DNA of 64,000 nucleotides from Rhodobacterales bacterium. Its GTDB lineage: Bacteria > Pseudomonadota > Alphaproteobacteria > Rhodobacterales > Rhodobacteraceae. Shown here piece by piece: positions 25,092 through 34,197 of this stretch; position 1 is the first letter of the stretch, and each line of letters starts with the position of its first letter. The position numbers and the translations under genes were made by a program. The stretch spans positions 1 through 64,000 of the forward strand of contig JAJNPS010000018.1 in assembly GCA_021155205.1 (NCBI GenBank). Reading direction: 5' to 3'. The notes beneath the pieces are model-generated. The model saw only the letters and a list, made by a program, of their open reading frames with translations, ran no database searches and was not told where the DNA came from.

Positions 25092-25119
25092 GCGCAACGG
25101 ACGACCCATCGCGACCTTG

Positions 25120-25146
25120 CCCCGCCCGAGGATGCCTCTGGCGGGG
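25120..25146 (+). repeat. Palindromic intergenic element, copy A
   Basis: Arms CCCCGCCCGAGG and CCTCTGGCGGGG pair with one mismatch around a 3-base loop and are followed by ATATTTTTG. A related palindrome followed by GATATTTGC occurs at 41768-41810. The stem and downstream T-run suggest that this copy also acts as a terminator after the IscA-like gene. Confidence 0.55.
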
Positions 25147-25233
25147 ATATTTTTGCCAGTCGGAAATGGCGTGGGGTTTTCCTTTGGGCCTGAGCGCGAT
25201 ACGCCTTTGGGCGAACTGGATTGGGGGAACACG

Positions 25234-25977
25234 ATGCGCAAACTGGCGGCGGGCAACTGGAAGATGAACGGGCTTGCGGCGAGCCTGGCCGAGGTCAAGG
25301 CGCTGACCGAGGCGCACCCTGCCCCGGCTTGCGAGATGCTGCTGTGCCCGCCTGCGACGTTGATTGCGCAGATGGCGGGGGCGGCGAAGGGGACCGCGCT
25401 GATGGTCGGCGGGCAGGATTGCCATCCCAAGGCGTCGGGTGCGCATACCGGGGATGTTTCTGCCGCCATGGTCAAGGATGCCGGCGCAAGCCACCTGATC
25501 CTTGGCCATTCCGAACGCCGCGCCGATCACGGCGAGACGGATGCTCTGGTGCGCGCCAAGGCAGAGGCGGCGATGGCGGTCGGGCTGGTCGCGATTGTGT
25601 GTATCGGCGAGACCGAGGCGGAACGCGATGCTGGCCGAACCTTGAACGTGGTGGGCACCCAACTGGCGGGATCGGTCCCCGATGGCGCGACGGCGGCAAC
25701 GCTGGTGATCGCCTATGAGCCGGTCTGGGCGATCGGCACCGGGCGGACCCCGACCCTGCCCGAGATCGCCGAGATCCACGCCTTTATCCGCGCACGCCTG
25801 ACCGACCGGATCGGCGCCGAGGCCGCTGGGGTCCGGCTGCTGTACGGTGGGTCGGTCAAGCCGTCGAATGCAGTCGACATCTTTGCGCTGGCCAATGTCG
25901 ATGGCGCGCTGGTCGGGGGCGCCAGCCTGAAGGCCGCGGATTTCGGCGCGATTGTTGCGGCGCTGTCGGCGGCCTGA
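25234..25977 (+). CDS. tpiA: Triosephosphate isomerase
   Basis: A 247-residue TIM-barrel enzyme that interconverts dihydroxyacetone phosphate and glyceraldehyde 3-phosphate. It has NWKMNG (catalytic Lys), LGHSERR (catalytic His), YEPVWAIGTG (catalytic Glu, loop 6) and LYGGSVKPSNA (phosphate loop). The start is ATG 25234 (MRKLAAGNWKMNG), preceded by TTGGGGGAAC; the upstream in-frame extension is not conserved. Single-gene unit. Confidence 0.96.
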   Translation: MRKLAAGNWKMNGLAASLAEVKALTEAHPAPACEMLLCPPATLIAQMAGAAKGTALMVGGQDCHPKASGAHTGDVSAAMVKDAGASHLILGHSERRADHGETDALVRAKAEAAMAVGLVAIVCIGETEAERDAGRTLNVVGTQLAGSVPDGATAATLVIAYEPVWAIGTGRTPTLPEIAEIHAFIRARLTDRIGAEAAGVRLLYGGSVKPSNAVDIFALANVDGALVGGASLKAADFGAIVAALSAA

Positions 25978-26033
25978 CAGCCGTTGTCGCACAAAGGACA
26001 GCGTGACCGGCGCAGGTTCGGCTAGCTGAGAGC

Positions 26034-26948
26034 ATGACCCTGACCACCGCCGCGACCAGTCGCAACCTCTTGATCGCCAACCTGATCTGCCTTGCCTCGA
26101 TGATGATCTGGGCGGCGGGCCTGCCGGCGGCCGGCTTGATCGTGCCCTACATGCCACCCCTTGCGCTGACGGCCGCGCGCGCGACACTCGCCGCCCTGGT
26201 GCTGCTGCCGCTCTGGTGGGTGGTCGAAGGCTGGGGCGCGGTGCGCACTGCAGACTGGCGGCGCGGCACCTGGGTCGGGTTCGTGACGCTGGGATTGGCG
26301 TCGGTGTTTGTGATCCTGGCCCTGACCTGGACTGACGCTGTCACTGTCGCCATCGTGACTGCGACCATGCCGGTGGCCGGCATCGCACTGGAATGCGCGC
26401 TGGATCGTCGTCCGTTCACCCGTGCGCTGGGGCTTGGCCTGTTGTTGTCCATTGCGGGCGGGCTGCTGGCGCTGGCAGGGGGGACGGTCAAACTTGACCT
26501 CGGGCTTGGGGCGCTGGCGGCGCTGGCCTCGGTCCTGTGCTATACATGGGGCTCGCGCGAGACGGTGCGCGCGCTGCCCCGCCTGACCTCGCTGGGACGA
26601 AGTGCCGTGACGGTGACTGGGGCGGCCGGGGTGATGCTGATGGCGGCGATGGGGGACGGAATGGTGCGCGATGCCTGGCCAGATTGGGGCTCCATCGGTC
26701 TGCGCGAGTTCACCGGCCTTGCGATCTTCGGCATCGGGTCGATGGCGGTCAGCCAGCTTTTGTGGATCGTGTCGGTCGGGCGCATCGGCATCGGGGCGGC
26801 CAGCCTGCACATGAATGCGGTGCCGTTCTATGTGATGCTGATCGTCTTTGCACTGGGCGGGCCATGGAACTGGTGGCAGGCGGCGGGGGCCGTGGTGGTG
26901 GTGACGGGGGCGATGGTGGCGCAGGGACTTGTGAGGATCCGCGTGTAA
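26034..26948 (+). CDS. EamA-type (DMT superfamily) transporter
   Basis: A 304-residue inner-membrane protein with about ten hydrophobic segments arranged as two EamA repeats. The first begins NLLIANLICLASMMIWAAGL and the second near LGLGALAALASVLCYTWGS. Members export metabolites or amino acids. It ends three bases before a cytochrome P450 gene, so the two are very likely co-translated. The substrate is unknown; the coupling suggests it may export a P450 product or substrate. Confidence 0.85.
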   Translation: MTLTTAATSRNLLIANLICLASMMIWAAGLPAAGLIVPYMPPLALTAARATLAALVLLPLWWVVEGWGAVRTADWRRGTWVGFVTLGLASVFVILALTWTDAVTVAIVTATMPVAGIALECALDRRPFTRALGLGLLLSIAGGLLALAGGTVKLDLGLGALAALASVLCYTWGSRETVRALPRLTSLGRSAVTVTGAAGVMLMAAMGDGMVRDAWPDWGSIGLREFTGLAIFGIGSMAVSQLLWIVSVGRIGIGAASLHMNAVPFYVMLIVFALGGPWNWWQAAGAVVVVTGAMVAQGLVRIRV

Positions 26949-26951
26949 AAC

Positions 26952-28127
26952 ATGGAAATCCTGTCACAATCCCCGACGGATCCGATCTTTGTGCAAGACC
27001 CCTATCCGTTCTATGAGCGCGCGCGGCCGGCGGGGCCGCTTTTCCATTGGGCCGACTACGGGCTGACCTGCACCGGCAATGCGGCGGCGGTCAGCGCGAT
27101 TTTCCGCGACCGGCGGTTCGGGCGCGAACCAGTGGAGCCGCTGCCCATCCTTGACCATCTGGCACCCTTCTACGCGGTCGAGGCGCACTCGATGCTGGAA
27201 CTGGAGCCGCCCCGCCATACCCGCCTGCGCGGGCTGGTGCTGCGCGCGTTCACCTCGCGCCGGATCGCGGCACTTGCACCCGAGATCGAGACGCTGTGCC
27301 ATCGGCTGATCGACGGTTTTCCACCAGGGCCATCCGACCTTTTGCAGCATTATGGCACCCGCCTGCCCGTCATCATCATCGCCCGGCTCTTGGGTGTGCC
27401 CGAGGCGCGCGCAGATGACCTTCTGCGCTGGTCCAATGCCATGGTCGGGATGTACATGGCGGGCCGCACGCGCGACACCGAGGACCGGGCCGTGGCCGCG
27501 GCCGAGGCCTTTGTGGCATTCCTGCATGGCCATATCGAGGCGCGTCGTGCGGATCCGGCGGATGATCTGATCACCCATCTGATCGCGGCGGAAGAAGCCG
27601 GCGAGAGGCTGACGACGGATGAGCTTGTTTCCACCTGTATCCTGCTGCTGAACGCCGGCCACGAGGCAACGGTCCACACGATCGGAAATGGCGTCAAGGT
27701 ATTGCTGGAAACAGGGACGCCGCCAGATGCCCTGTCGCCAGACCGGGTCGAGGGGACGGTCGAGGAAATCCTGCGGTTCGATCCGCCGCTGCACATGTTT
27801 ACCCGCTGGGCCTATGAGGACATCGACGTGATGGGCCACACCTTCCGTCGCGGCGATCAGGTCGGGCTGCTGCTGGCGGCGGCGAACCGCGATCCGGGGG
27901 TGTGGGAGCGGCCGGACCAGTTTGATCCTACCCGTCCGATCAAGCCACATGCAAGTTTCGGCGCGGGCCTGCACTTCTGCGTGGGCGCGCCGCTGGCGCG
28001 GCTGGAATTGCAGATCGCGCTGCAGGTACTGTTCCAGCGGCTGCCGGCTTTGCGGTTGGTGGAGGCCCCGGAATATGCGGATGTGTATCATTTCCATGGG
28101 TTGAGGAGGCTGATGGTAGAGGGGTAG
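26952..28127 (+). CDS. Cytochrome P450
   Basis: A 391-residue soluble bacterial monooxygenase. The heme-binding loop FGAGLHFCVGAPLARLELQ has the Cys ligand (about residue 336). The ExxR motif of the K helix is EEILR. The I-helix motif is AGHEATVHT, so the usual Gly-x-x-Thr is retained as GHEAT. It starts three bases after the EamA-type transporter. No ferredoxin or ferredoxin reductase gene is adjacent, so electrons must come from elsewhere; the reductase at 31991 is a candidate. The substrate is not predictable from sequence. Confidence 0.93.
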   Translation: MEILSQSPTDPIFVQDPYPFYERARPAGPLFHWADYGLTCTGNAAAVSAIFRDRRFGREPVEPLPILDHLAPFYAVEAHSMLELEPPRHTRLRGLVLRAFTSRRIAALAPEIETLCHRLIDGFPPGPSDLLQHYGTRLPVIIIARLLGVPEARADDLLRWSNAMVGMYMAGRTRDTEDRAVAAAEAFVAFLHGHIEARRADPADDLITHLIAAEEAGERLTTDELVSTCILLLNAGHEATVHTIGNGVKVLLETGTPPDALSPDRVEGTVEEILRFDPPLHMFTRWAYEDIDVMGHTFRRGDQVGLLLAAANRDPGVWERPDQFDPTRPIKPHASFGAGLHFCVGAPLARLELQIALQVLFQRLPALRLVEAPEYADVYHFHGLRRLMVEG

Positions 28128-28130
28128 GTG

Positions 28131-28170
28131 CCTCTCCCCCAGCGCCTCTCCGAGGCGGAGAGGGGAGAGG
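28131..28170. terminator. Stem-loop between convergent P450 and Lrp genes
   Basis: CCTCTCCCC and GGGGAGAGG form the outer arms, with an inner GCCTC/GAGGC stem. The hairpin fills the 50-base gap between two convergent genes and would end transcription from both sides. No long T-run is present, so it may work as a structural or Rho-assisted stop. Confidence 0.5.
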
Positions 28171-28177
28171 CGTCGCT

Positions 28178-28639
28178 TCATAGCGGCAGGACCGTCGTCG
28201 ACTTGATCTCTTCCATGCTCAGAAGTGCCGTCACATTGTAGATACGCACCTCGGAAATCAGCGCCTGATAGAACGTATCATAGGCCCGCGCGTTCCTGAC
28301 CCTGACCTTCAGGATATAGTCGATATCCCCCGCGAGGCGATGCGCCTCCAGCACCTCGGGGCGCGCGCGCAGGGCCTGCAGGAACCGGGCCTGCCACTCG
28401 GCCTCATGCTCGCTGGTGCGGATGAGGACGAAGAAACACGCCTCCAACCCCAGCGCCTCGGGATCGAGGATCGCGGTCTGGCGCAGGATCACGTCCTGGT
28501 CCTTCATCCGCCGGATCCTGTTCCAGACCGGCGTCTTGGACGACCCCACCTTGCGCGCGATTTCGTCCAGCGACTGTTCGGCGTCGGCCTGCAGTTCAGA
28601 GAGGATCTTCCGATCCAGATCGTCCAGTTGGGCTGCCAT
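28178..28639 (-). CDS. Lrp/AsnC-family transcriptional regulator
   Basis: A 153-residue regulator. The N-terminal winged helix-turn-helix (LDDLDRKILSELQADAE, then LDEIARKVGSSKTPVWNRIR) binds DNA, and the C-terminal RAM domain (about residues 65-150, VLEAHRLAGDIDYILKVRVR) binds a small effector. The start is ATG 28639 (MAAQLDDLDRK). It is divergent from the DUF2849-cysI-cysH operon, with about 170 bp between them. This arrangement suggests it controls sulfite reduction in response to an amino acid, perhaps a sulfur one. The effector is not known. Confidence 0.9.
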   Translation of the reverse strand: MAAQLDDLDRKILSELQADAEQSLDEIARKVGSSKTPVWNRIRRMKDQDVILRQTAILDPEALGLEACFFVLIRTSEHEAEWQARFLQALRARPEVLEAHRLAGDIDYILKVRVRNARAYDTFYQALISEVRIYNVTALLSMEEIKSTTVLPL

Positions 28640-28808
28640 TCGCCAGAACCCCGATGTTGCGGAACCCCATTCCAGTTGTCGGCAGTATCGGAACAATCTT
28701 CCTTATCTGCAAGGGAGGCTGGTCCAAACATGGGAAAATCTTCTATATTGATCCGTGAAAACCGCCCTCGCGGGATCCCCGTCACCCCTGAACTCGAAAG
28801 GTGCTGCC

Positions 28809-29114
28809 ATGACCCGCAGATTTACCCCGAAGGTCGTCACCGCGAATGACCTGCGGCTGGGGGATGTGGTCTATCTGACCGCCGACGACACCTGGTCGCG
28901 GCATCACCACGAGGCGGAACTGATCGAGGACGAGGCACATGCCCAGATGCGCCTTCTGCACGGGGCGGCGCAGCGGCAGGTCGTGGTGGGGGTTTACCTC
29001 GCCGATGCCAGGCCCGGCCCGAACGGCCCCGAACCGATCCATTTCCGCGAAGCGTTCCGCACCCGCGGCCCGTCCAACTATCCGCACGGCAAACAAGTCG
29101 ATCTGGCGAACTGA
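28809..29114 (+). CDS. DUF2849 protein of sulfite-reduction operon
   Basis: A 101-residue soluble protein that I recognise as DUF2849, which in alphaproteobacteria sits directly before cysI. The sequence starts MTRRFTPKVVTANDLRLGDV and has HHHEAELIEDEAHAQ. The His cluster is noticeable but no catalytic motif is known. It is six bases from cysI. A TATATT element lies in the upstream gap around 28745. The role is unknown; a helper or regulator of sulfite reductase is inferred from constant neighbourhood. Confidence 0.75.
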   Translation: MTRRFTPKVVTANDLRLGDVVYLTADDTWSRHHHEAELIEDEAHAQMRLLHGAAQRQVVVGVYLADARPGPNGPEPIHFREAFRTRGPSNYPHGKQVDLAN

Positions 29115-29120
29115 GGCACC

Positions 29121-30780
<1,660 letters not shown>

Positions 30781-30791
<11 letters not shown>

Positions 30792-31539
30792 CCTGCATGC
30801 CGGCGACGTGTCGGAACGCGTCGCGGCGCTGAACGCGCGCTATCGCCACCATTCGGCGACCGCCGTTCTGGAACACAGCCTGAAGGATGCCGATCTGGGC
30901 CGCGTGGCGCTGGTCTCGTCCTTTGGCGCGGAATCGGTGGTGCTGCTGCATCTGGTTTCGGTGATCGCACCGGAAACCCCGGTTCTGTTCATCGACACGC
31001 GGATGCTGTTTGCCGAAACGCTGGAATATCAACGACTTCTGGCGGAAACCCTGCATCTGGGCGATGTGCGCACGATCCGCGCCCTGCAGCCGCGCCTGGC
31101 GTTCGAGGACCCTGACAACACACTGCATCAATTCAACACCGATGCCTGCTGCCATGTCCGCAAGGTGGAGCCGCTGGAACGTGCGCTGTCCACGTTCGAC
31201 GGCTGGATCACCGGCCGCAAACGCTATCAGGGCGCGGCGCGTGGGACGGTTGAATTCTTTGAGGCCGAGGGCGATCTGCGCATCAAGGTGAACCCGCTGG
31301 CGCATTGGGGCCGCGAGGACATTGAGGAATACATGGTCGAGAACCGCCTGCCCCGGCATCCCCTGGTCGCCAAAGGCTTCCCGTCCATCGGCTGCGCGCC
31401 CTGCACTTCGGCGGTGAAACCGGGTGAAGACCCGCGTGCAGGCCGTTGGCGGGGTTCGGAAAAGACAGAATGCGGTATCCATTTCATCGACGGCAAGGCC
31501 GTGCGTGTCCCCCCAGCCCCCACGGAGTCCGCCGCATGA
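30781..31539 (+). CDS. cysH: Adenylylsulfate (APS) reductase
   Basis: A 252-residue thioredoxin-dependent reductase. The paired Cys of the [4Fe-4S] site are DACCHVRKVEP and GCAPCTSAV, which mark the APS-reducing type and not the E. coli PAPS type. ECGIHF carries the catalytic Cys. The pyrophosphatase-like loop is SSFGAESVVLLHL. It makes sulfite for CysI. The start (ATG 30781) lies inside the cysI end, and the stop overlaps the next gene by ATGA, so translation is coupled. The substrate type is inferred from the Cys pairs. Confidence 0.92.
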
Positions 31540-31940
31540 GCGTTCTTGTCACCGATCAGGGCTTTGGCCCGGTTCCCCAAACTGCAGCCGTTTTGCCGGC
31601 AGACATCGCCAATCACCAAGGCGCGGTCGATCTGGTCAATTCCGACGACCCCGAGGCGCTGACGCCCTATCTTGACGACCTCACCCTGATCCGCGTTGCC
31701 TTCCCCGCCTTCAACGACGGGCGCGCCTTTACCATCGCGCGTCGGCTGCGGATGGCCGGTTACAAGGGGGCGCTCCACGCGGTCGGCCCGGTCATCGCGG
31801 ACCAATACGCGATGGCCCGCCGCGTCGGGTTTGACGCCGTGGAAATCCCCGACGACCTGGCCGCCCGGCAGCCCGAAAGCCAGTGGCTGTCCCGCGCGGA
31901 CTGGCGCGAACATGATTACCTCTCGCGTCTGAAAGCCTGA
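31536..31940 (+). CDS. DUF934 protein of sulfur-assimilation operon
   Basis: A 134-residue protein of the DUF934 family, which occurs with cysI and cysH in many proteobacteria. Recognisable parts are LIRVAFPAFNDGRAFTIARR and the C-terminal WLSRADWREHDYLSRL. The overlap with cysH (ATGA) shows tight coupling. It is thought to support sulfite reduction, but its biochemical role is not settled; no catalytic residues are evident. Confidence 0.82.
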   Translation: MSVLVTDQGFGPVPQTAAVLPADIANHQGAVDLVNSDDPEALTPYLDDLTLIRVAFPAFNDGRAFTIARRLRMAGYKGALHAVGPVIADQYAMARRVGFDAVEIPDDLAARQPESQWLSRADWREHDYLSRLKA

Positions 31941-31990
31941 TCCTGGGCTTTTCAGCCCGCCGATATAACCCTATCAGACAAAGACCGCAC

Positions 31991-32827
31991 ATGACCGAAA
32001 TTGCCCCGATGACCCATGCCGTCCAGTCCGCCACCCCGGCCAAGCCGCATCTGCCCGATGCGCAGACCGTGACGGCTGTCACGCACTGGACGGATCGCCT
32101 CTTTTCGTTCCGGGTGACACGGCCCCAATCCCTGCGGTTCCGGTCGGGCGAGTTCGTGATGATCGGCCTTTTGGGCGACACCGGCAAACCGCTCTTGCGC
32201 GCCTATTCCATCGCGTCCCCGGCCTGGGATGAGGAACTGGAGTTCTATTCGATCAAGGTCCCCGGCGGGCCGCTGACTTCGAAGTTGCAGCACATCCAGC
32301 CTGGGGACGAGATCATCCTGCGCCCCAAACCCGTGGGGACGCTGGTGCATGATGCGCTCTTGCCGGGCAAACGTCTGTGGTTTCTGGCGACCGGCACGGG
32401 CATCGCACCCTTCGCCAGCCTGATGCGTGAGCCGGAGACTTATGAGAAATATGATCAGGTCATCATGATGCATACCTGCCGCGAGGTGGCGGAACTGGAA
32501 TACGGGCGGCAATTGGTCGAAAGCCTCAGGGACGATCCGCTGATCGGCGAAATGGTCGGGGACAAGCTGATCTACTATCCCACCACGACGCGCGCGCCGT
32601 TTCACCATATGGGCCGCGTGACGGACAATCTGTCATCGGGCAAGGTGTTCGCCGATCTGGACCTGCCGGCAATGACCCCCGCTGACGACCGCGCCATGGT
32701 CTGCGGGTCGCTGGCATTCAACCTCGATGTCAAGACGATCCTCGAAGGCTTCGGCCTGACAGAAGGGGCCAATTCCGACCCGCAGCAGTTTGTCGTCGAA
32801 AAGGCATTCGTCGGCGACGGCATCTGA
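31991..32827 (+). CDS. Ferredoxin--NADP reductase
   Basis: A 278-residue flavoprotein of the Fpr type. The FAD site is RAYSIASPAWDE, and the NADP-binding part has ATGTGIAPFASLMRE. The C-terminus is VEKAFVGDGI, close to Fpr ends. It follows the sulfite operon by 50 bp and is likely the electron-supply gene for CysI and perhaps for the P450 at 26952. A strong Rho-independent terminator follows. Family assignment is sure; the specific partner is inferred. Confidence 0.9.
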   Translation: MTEIAPMTHAVQSATPAKPHLPDAQTVTAVTHWTDRLFSFRVTRPQSLRFRSGEFVMIGLLGDTGKPLLRAYSIASPAWDEELEFYSIKVPGGPLTSKLQHIQPGDEIILRPKPVGTLVHDALLPGKRLWFLATGTGIAPFASLMREPETYEKYDQVIMMHTCREVAELEYGRQLVESLRDDPLIGEMVGDKLIYYPTTTRAPFHHMGRVTDNLSSGKVFADLDLPAMTPADDRAMVCGSLAFNLDVKTILEGFGLTEGANSDPQQFVVEKAFVGDGI

Positions 32828-32844
32828 CGCCTCCGACTTGCAGC

Positions 32845-32880
32845 AAAAAGGCCGCGCCGGTTTCCCGGCGCGGCCTTTTC
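32845..32880 (+). terminator. Rho-independent terminator after the cys operon
   Basis: AAAAGGCCGCGCCGG and its exact inverted arm CCGGCGCGGCCTTTT form a 15-bp stem with a 4-base loop at 32846-32879. The T-run serves the upstream operon, and the A-run on the other side makes it bidirectional for the convergent gene at 32898. Confidence 0.9.
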
Positions 32881-32897
32881 GACGAGTCCTGCCAGGC

Positions 32898-33329
32898 TTA
32901 CATGCCCATCGCGGTCTTGATCTGGGTGATCACGTCACCGACCTTGGTCGCGTCCGTGCCAGCGGCGGTGATCGCCGCCTTTAGGGTGGTCTTGGTGGCG
33001 TCATCAAGCGTCGATGCGTCAATCATCGCAGTGACCTTGGCAGCGTCGAACGTGGCCGGATCCAGCATCGCGGCCATGTCGGCGGCCATGGTGGTGGCAG
33101 CAGTCGTCGCGGTGCTGGCGGCAGCTGCGGCTTCGTCTGCGGCTTTCTTGGCGGCGGCGGCGGCCGCTTCCTCGGCAGCCTTCGCGGCAGCGGCGGCATC
33201 TGCTTCGGCTTTGGCAGCGGCGTCAGCGGCTGCGGTGGCAGCTTCTTGCGCGGGCTTGTAGCTGAACTGGTAGTACCCGACCCCAGCCAGCAAGACGATC
33301 AGTGCACCGATGATCACGTTTCTGTTCAT
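32898..33329 (-). CDS. Ala-rich membrane-anchored protein of unknown function
   Basis: A 143-residue protein with one N-terminal hydrophobic segment (VIIGALIVLLAGVGYYQFSY). Then come 60 residues of nearly pure Ala/Lys/Glu/Asp helix (AAKAEADAAAAAKAAEEAAA) and a C-terminal part with Thr/Asp/Ala repeats (ATFDAAKVTAMIDASTL). The start is ATG 33329; an upstream in-frame extension is not protein-like. The helical rod probably projects into the periplasm. Similar Ala-rich stretches occur in the OmpA protein at 34198. Function not known. Confidence 0.7.
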   Translation of the reverse strand: MNRNVIIGALIVLLAGVGYYQFSYKPAQEAATAAADAAAKAEADAAAAAKAAEEAAAAAAKKAADEAAAAASTATTAATTMAADMAAMLDPATFDAAKVTAMIDASTLDDATKTTLKAAITAAGTDATKVGDVITQIKTAMGM

Positions 33330-33518
33330 ACTGTTTCTCCAATGACCGGTTGTTGTATCCGGATGTGATACCCATATGGCAGACCCAACTTGGTTTGAAA
33401 AGGTCCGCGCCGCATTGCAGCGCGATTCAGACTGCATTATTGCCTATTTGCGGTTGAAGCGGACGGCGCCCGCGTCTATCGTCCGCGCGCAGTCGTCAAC
33501 CACCCAAGGACCATCACC

Positions 33519-34058
33519 ATAGCCCGTCGCCCTCACAATGCCCCGCCTCAACGCGAAACCGGCCCCCGTATCAATGATCGCATCAGATCGCCCGAGATCC
33601 GGCTGATCGGGGCAGATGGCGAGAATGCCGGCGTCGTCACCCCTGCCCGCGCCATGGCCATGGCCGAAGAGGCGGGTCTTGATCTGGTGGAAATCTCGCC
33701 CAATGCCGAACCACCCGTGTGCAAGATCATGGATTTCGGCAAGTACAAATACGAGACACAAAAGCGCGAGGCCGAAGCGCGCAAGAAACAGCACATCATC
33801 GAGATCAAGGAAATCAAGTTCCGTCCGGGAACCGATATCCACGATTACGAGGTCAAGATGCGGTCGGTGGTGAAGTTCCTGACCGAAGGCGACAAGGTCA
33901 AGGTGACACTGCGGTTCCGCGGCCGCGAGATGGCGCACCAGGAACTGGGGCTGGAATTGCTGAAGCGGGTCGAGCAAGACGTGGCCGAACTCGGCAAGAT
34001 CGAGTCATTCCCGCGGCTTGAGGGCCGCCAGATGGTGATGATGATCGGGCCGAAGTAA
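33519..34058 (+). CDS. infC: Translation initiation factor IF-3, ATA start
   Basis: A 179-residue factor that keeps the 30S subunit free and checks the start codon. The family N-terminus (ARRPHNAPPQRETGPRINDR) begins at ATA 33519, with AAGGA at 33506-33510 and an 8-base gap. No ATG, GTG or TTG in frame lies between this and residue 15. The N-domain has IRLIGADGENAGVV and the C-domain KVTLRFRGREMAHQELG. Rare ATA, ATT or ATC starts are known for infC and give autoregulation by IF-3 itself. ATC 33513 is an alternative. It is followed by three hairpins. Confidence 0.9.
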   Translation: MARRPHNAPPQRETGPRINDRIRSPEIRLIGADGENAGVVTPARAMAMAEEAGLDLVEISPNAEPPVCKIMDFGKYKYETQKREAEARKKQHIIEIKEIKFRPGTDIHDYEVKMRSVVKFLTEGDKVKVTLRFRGREMAHQELGLELLKRVEQDVAELGKIESFPRLEGRQMVMMIGPK

Positions 34059-34063
34059 GTCCC

Positions 34064-34129
34064 AAATTCCTTCGAAGGAATTTGCAAAACTCTTCGAAGA
34101 GTTTTGGGGACCCCGGCGGGGTCCTTTTT
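34064..34129 (+). terminator. Three consecutive hairpins ending in a terminator after infC
   Basis: AAATTCCTTCGAAGGAATTT (34064-34083) and AAAACTCTTCGAAGAGTTTT (34086-34105) are perfect palindromes with TTCGAA centres. GGACCCC-GGC-GGGGTCC followed by TTTTT at 34108-34129 is a classic Rho-independent terminator. The first two may serve as mRNA-stabilising stems. Confidence 0.85.
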
Positions 34130-34151
34130 GTTTTGGAAGGCGGATGTAAAA

Positions 34152-34176
34152 GGCCCGGGCGTATTGCACCCGGGCC
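34152..34176. terminator. Hairpin between infC and convergent OmpA gene
   Basis: GGCCCGGG (34152-34159) pairs with CCCGGGCC (34169-34176) over a 9-base loop. AAAA precedes and TTC follows. It lies 22 bases beyond the stop of the leftward OmpA-family gene and could end its transcript. Confidence 0.55.
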
Positions 34177-34197
34177 CTTCATTCTGCCGCGTGACGA

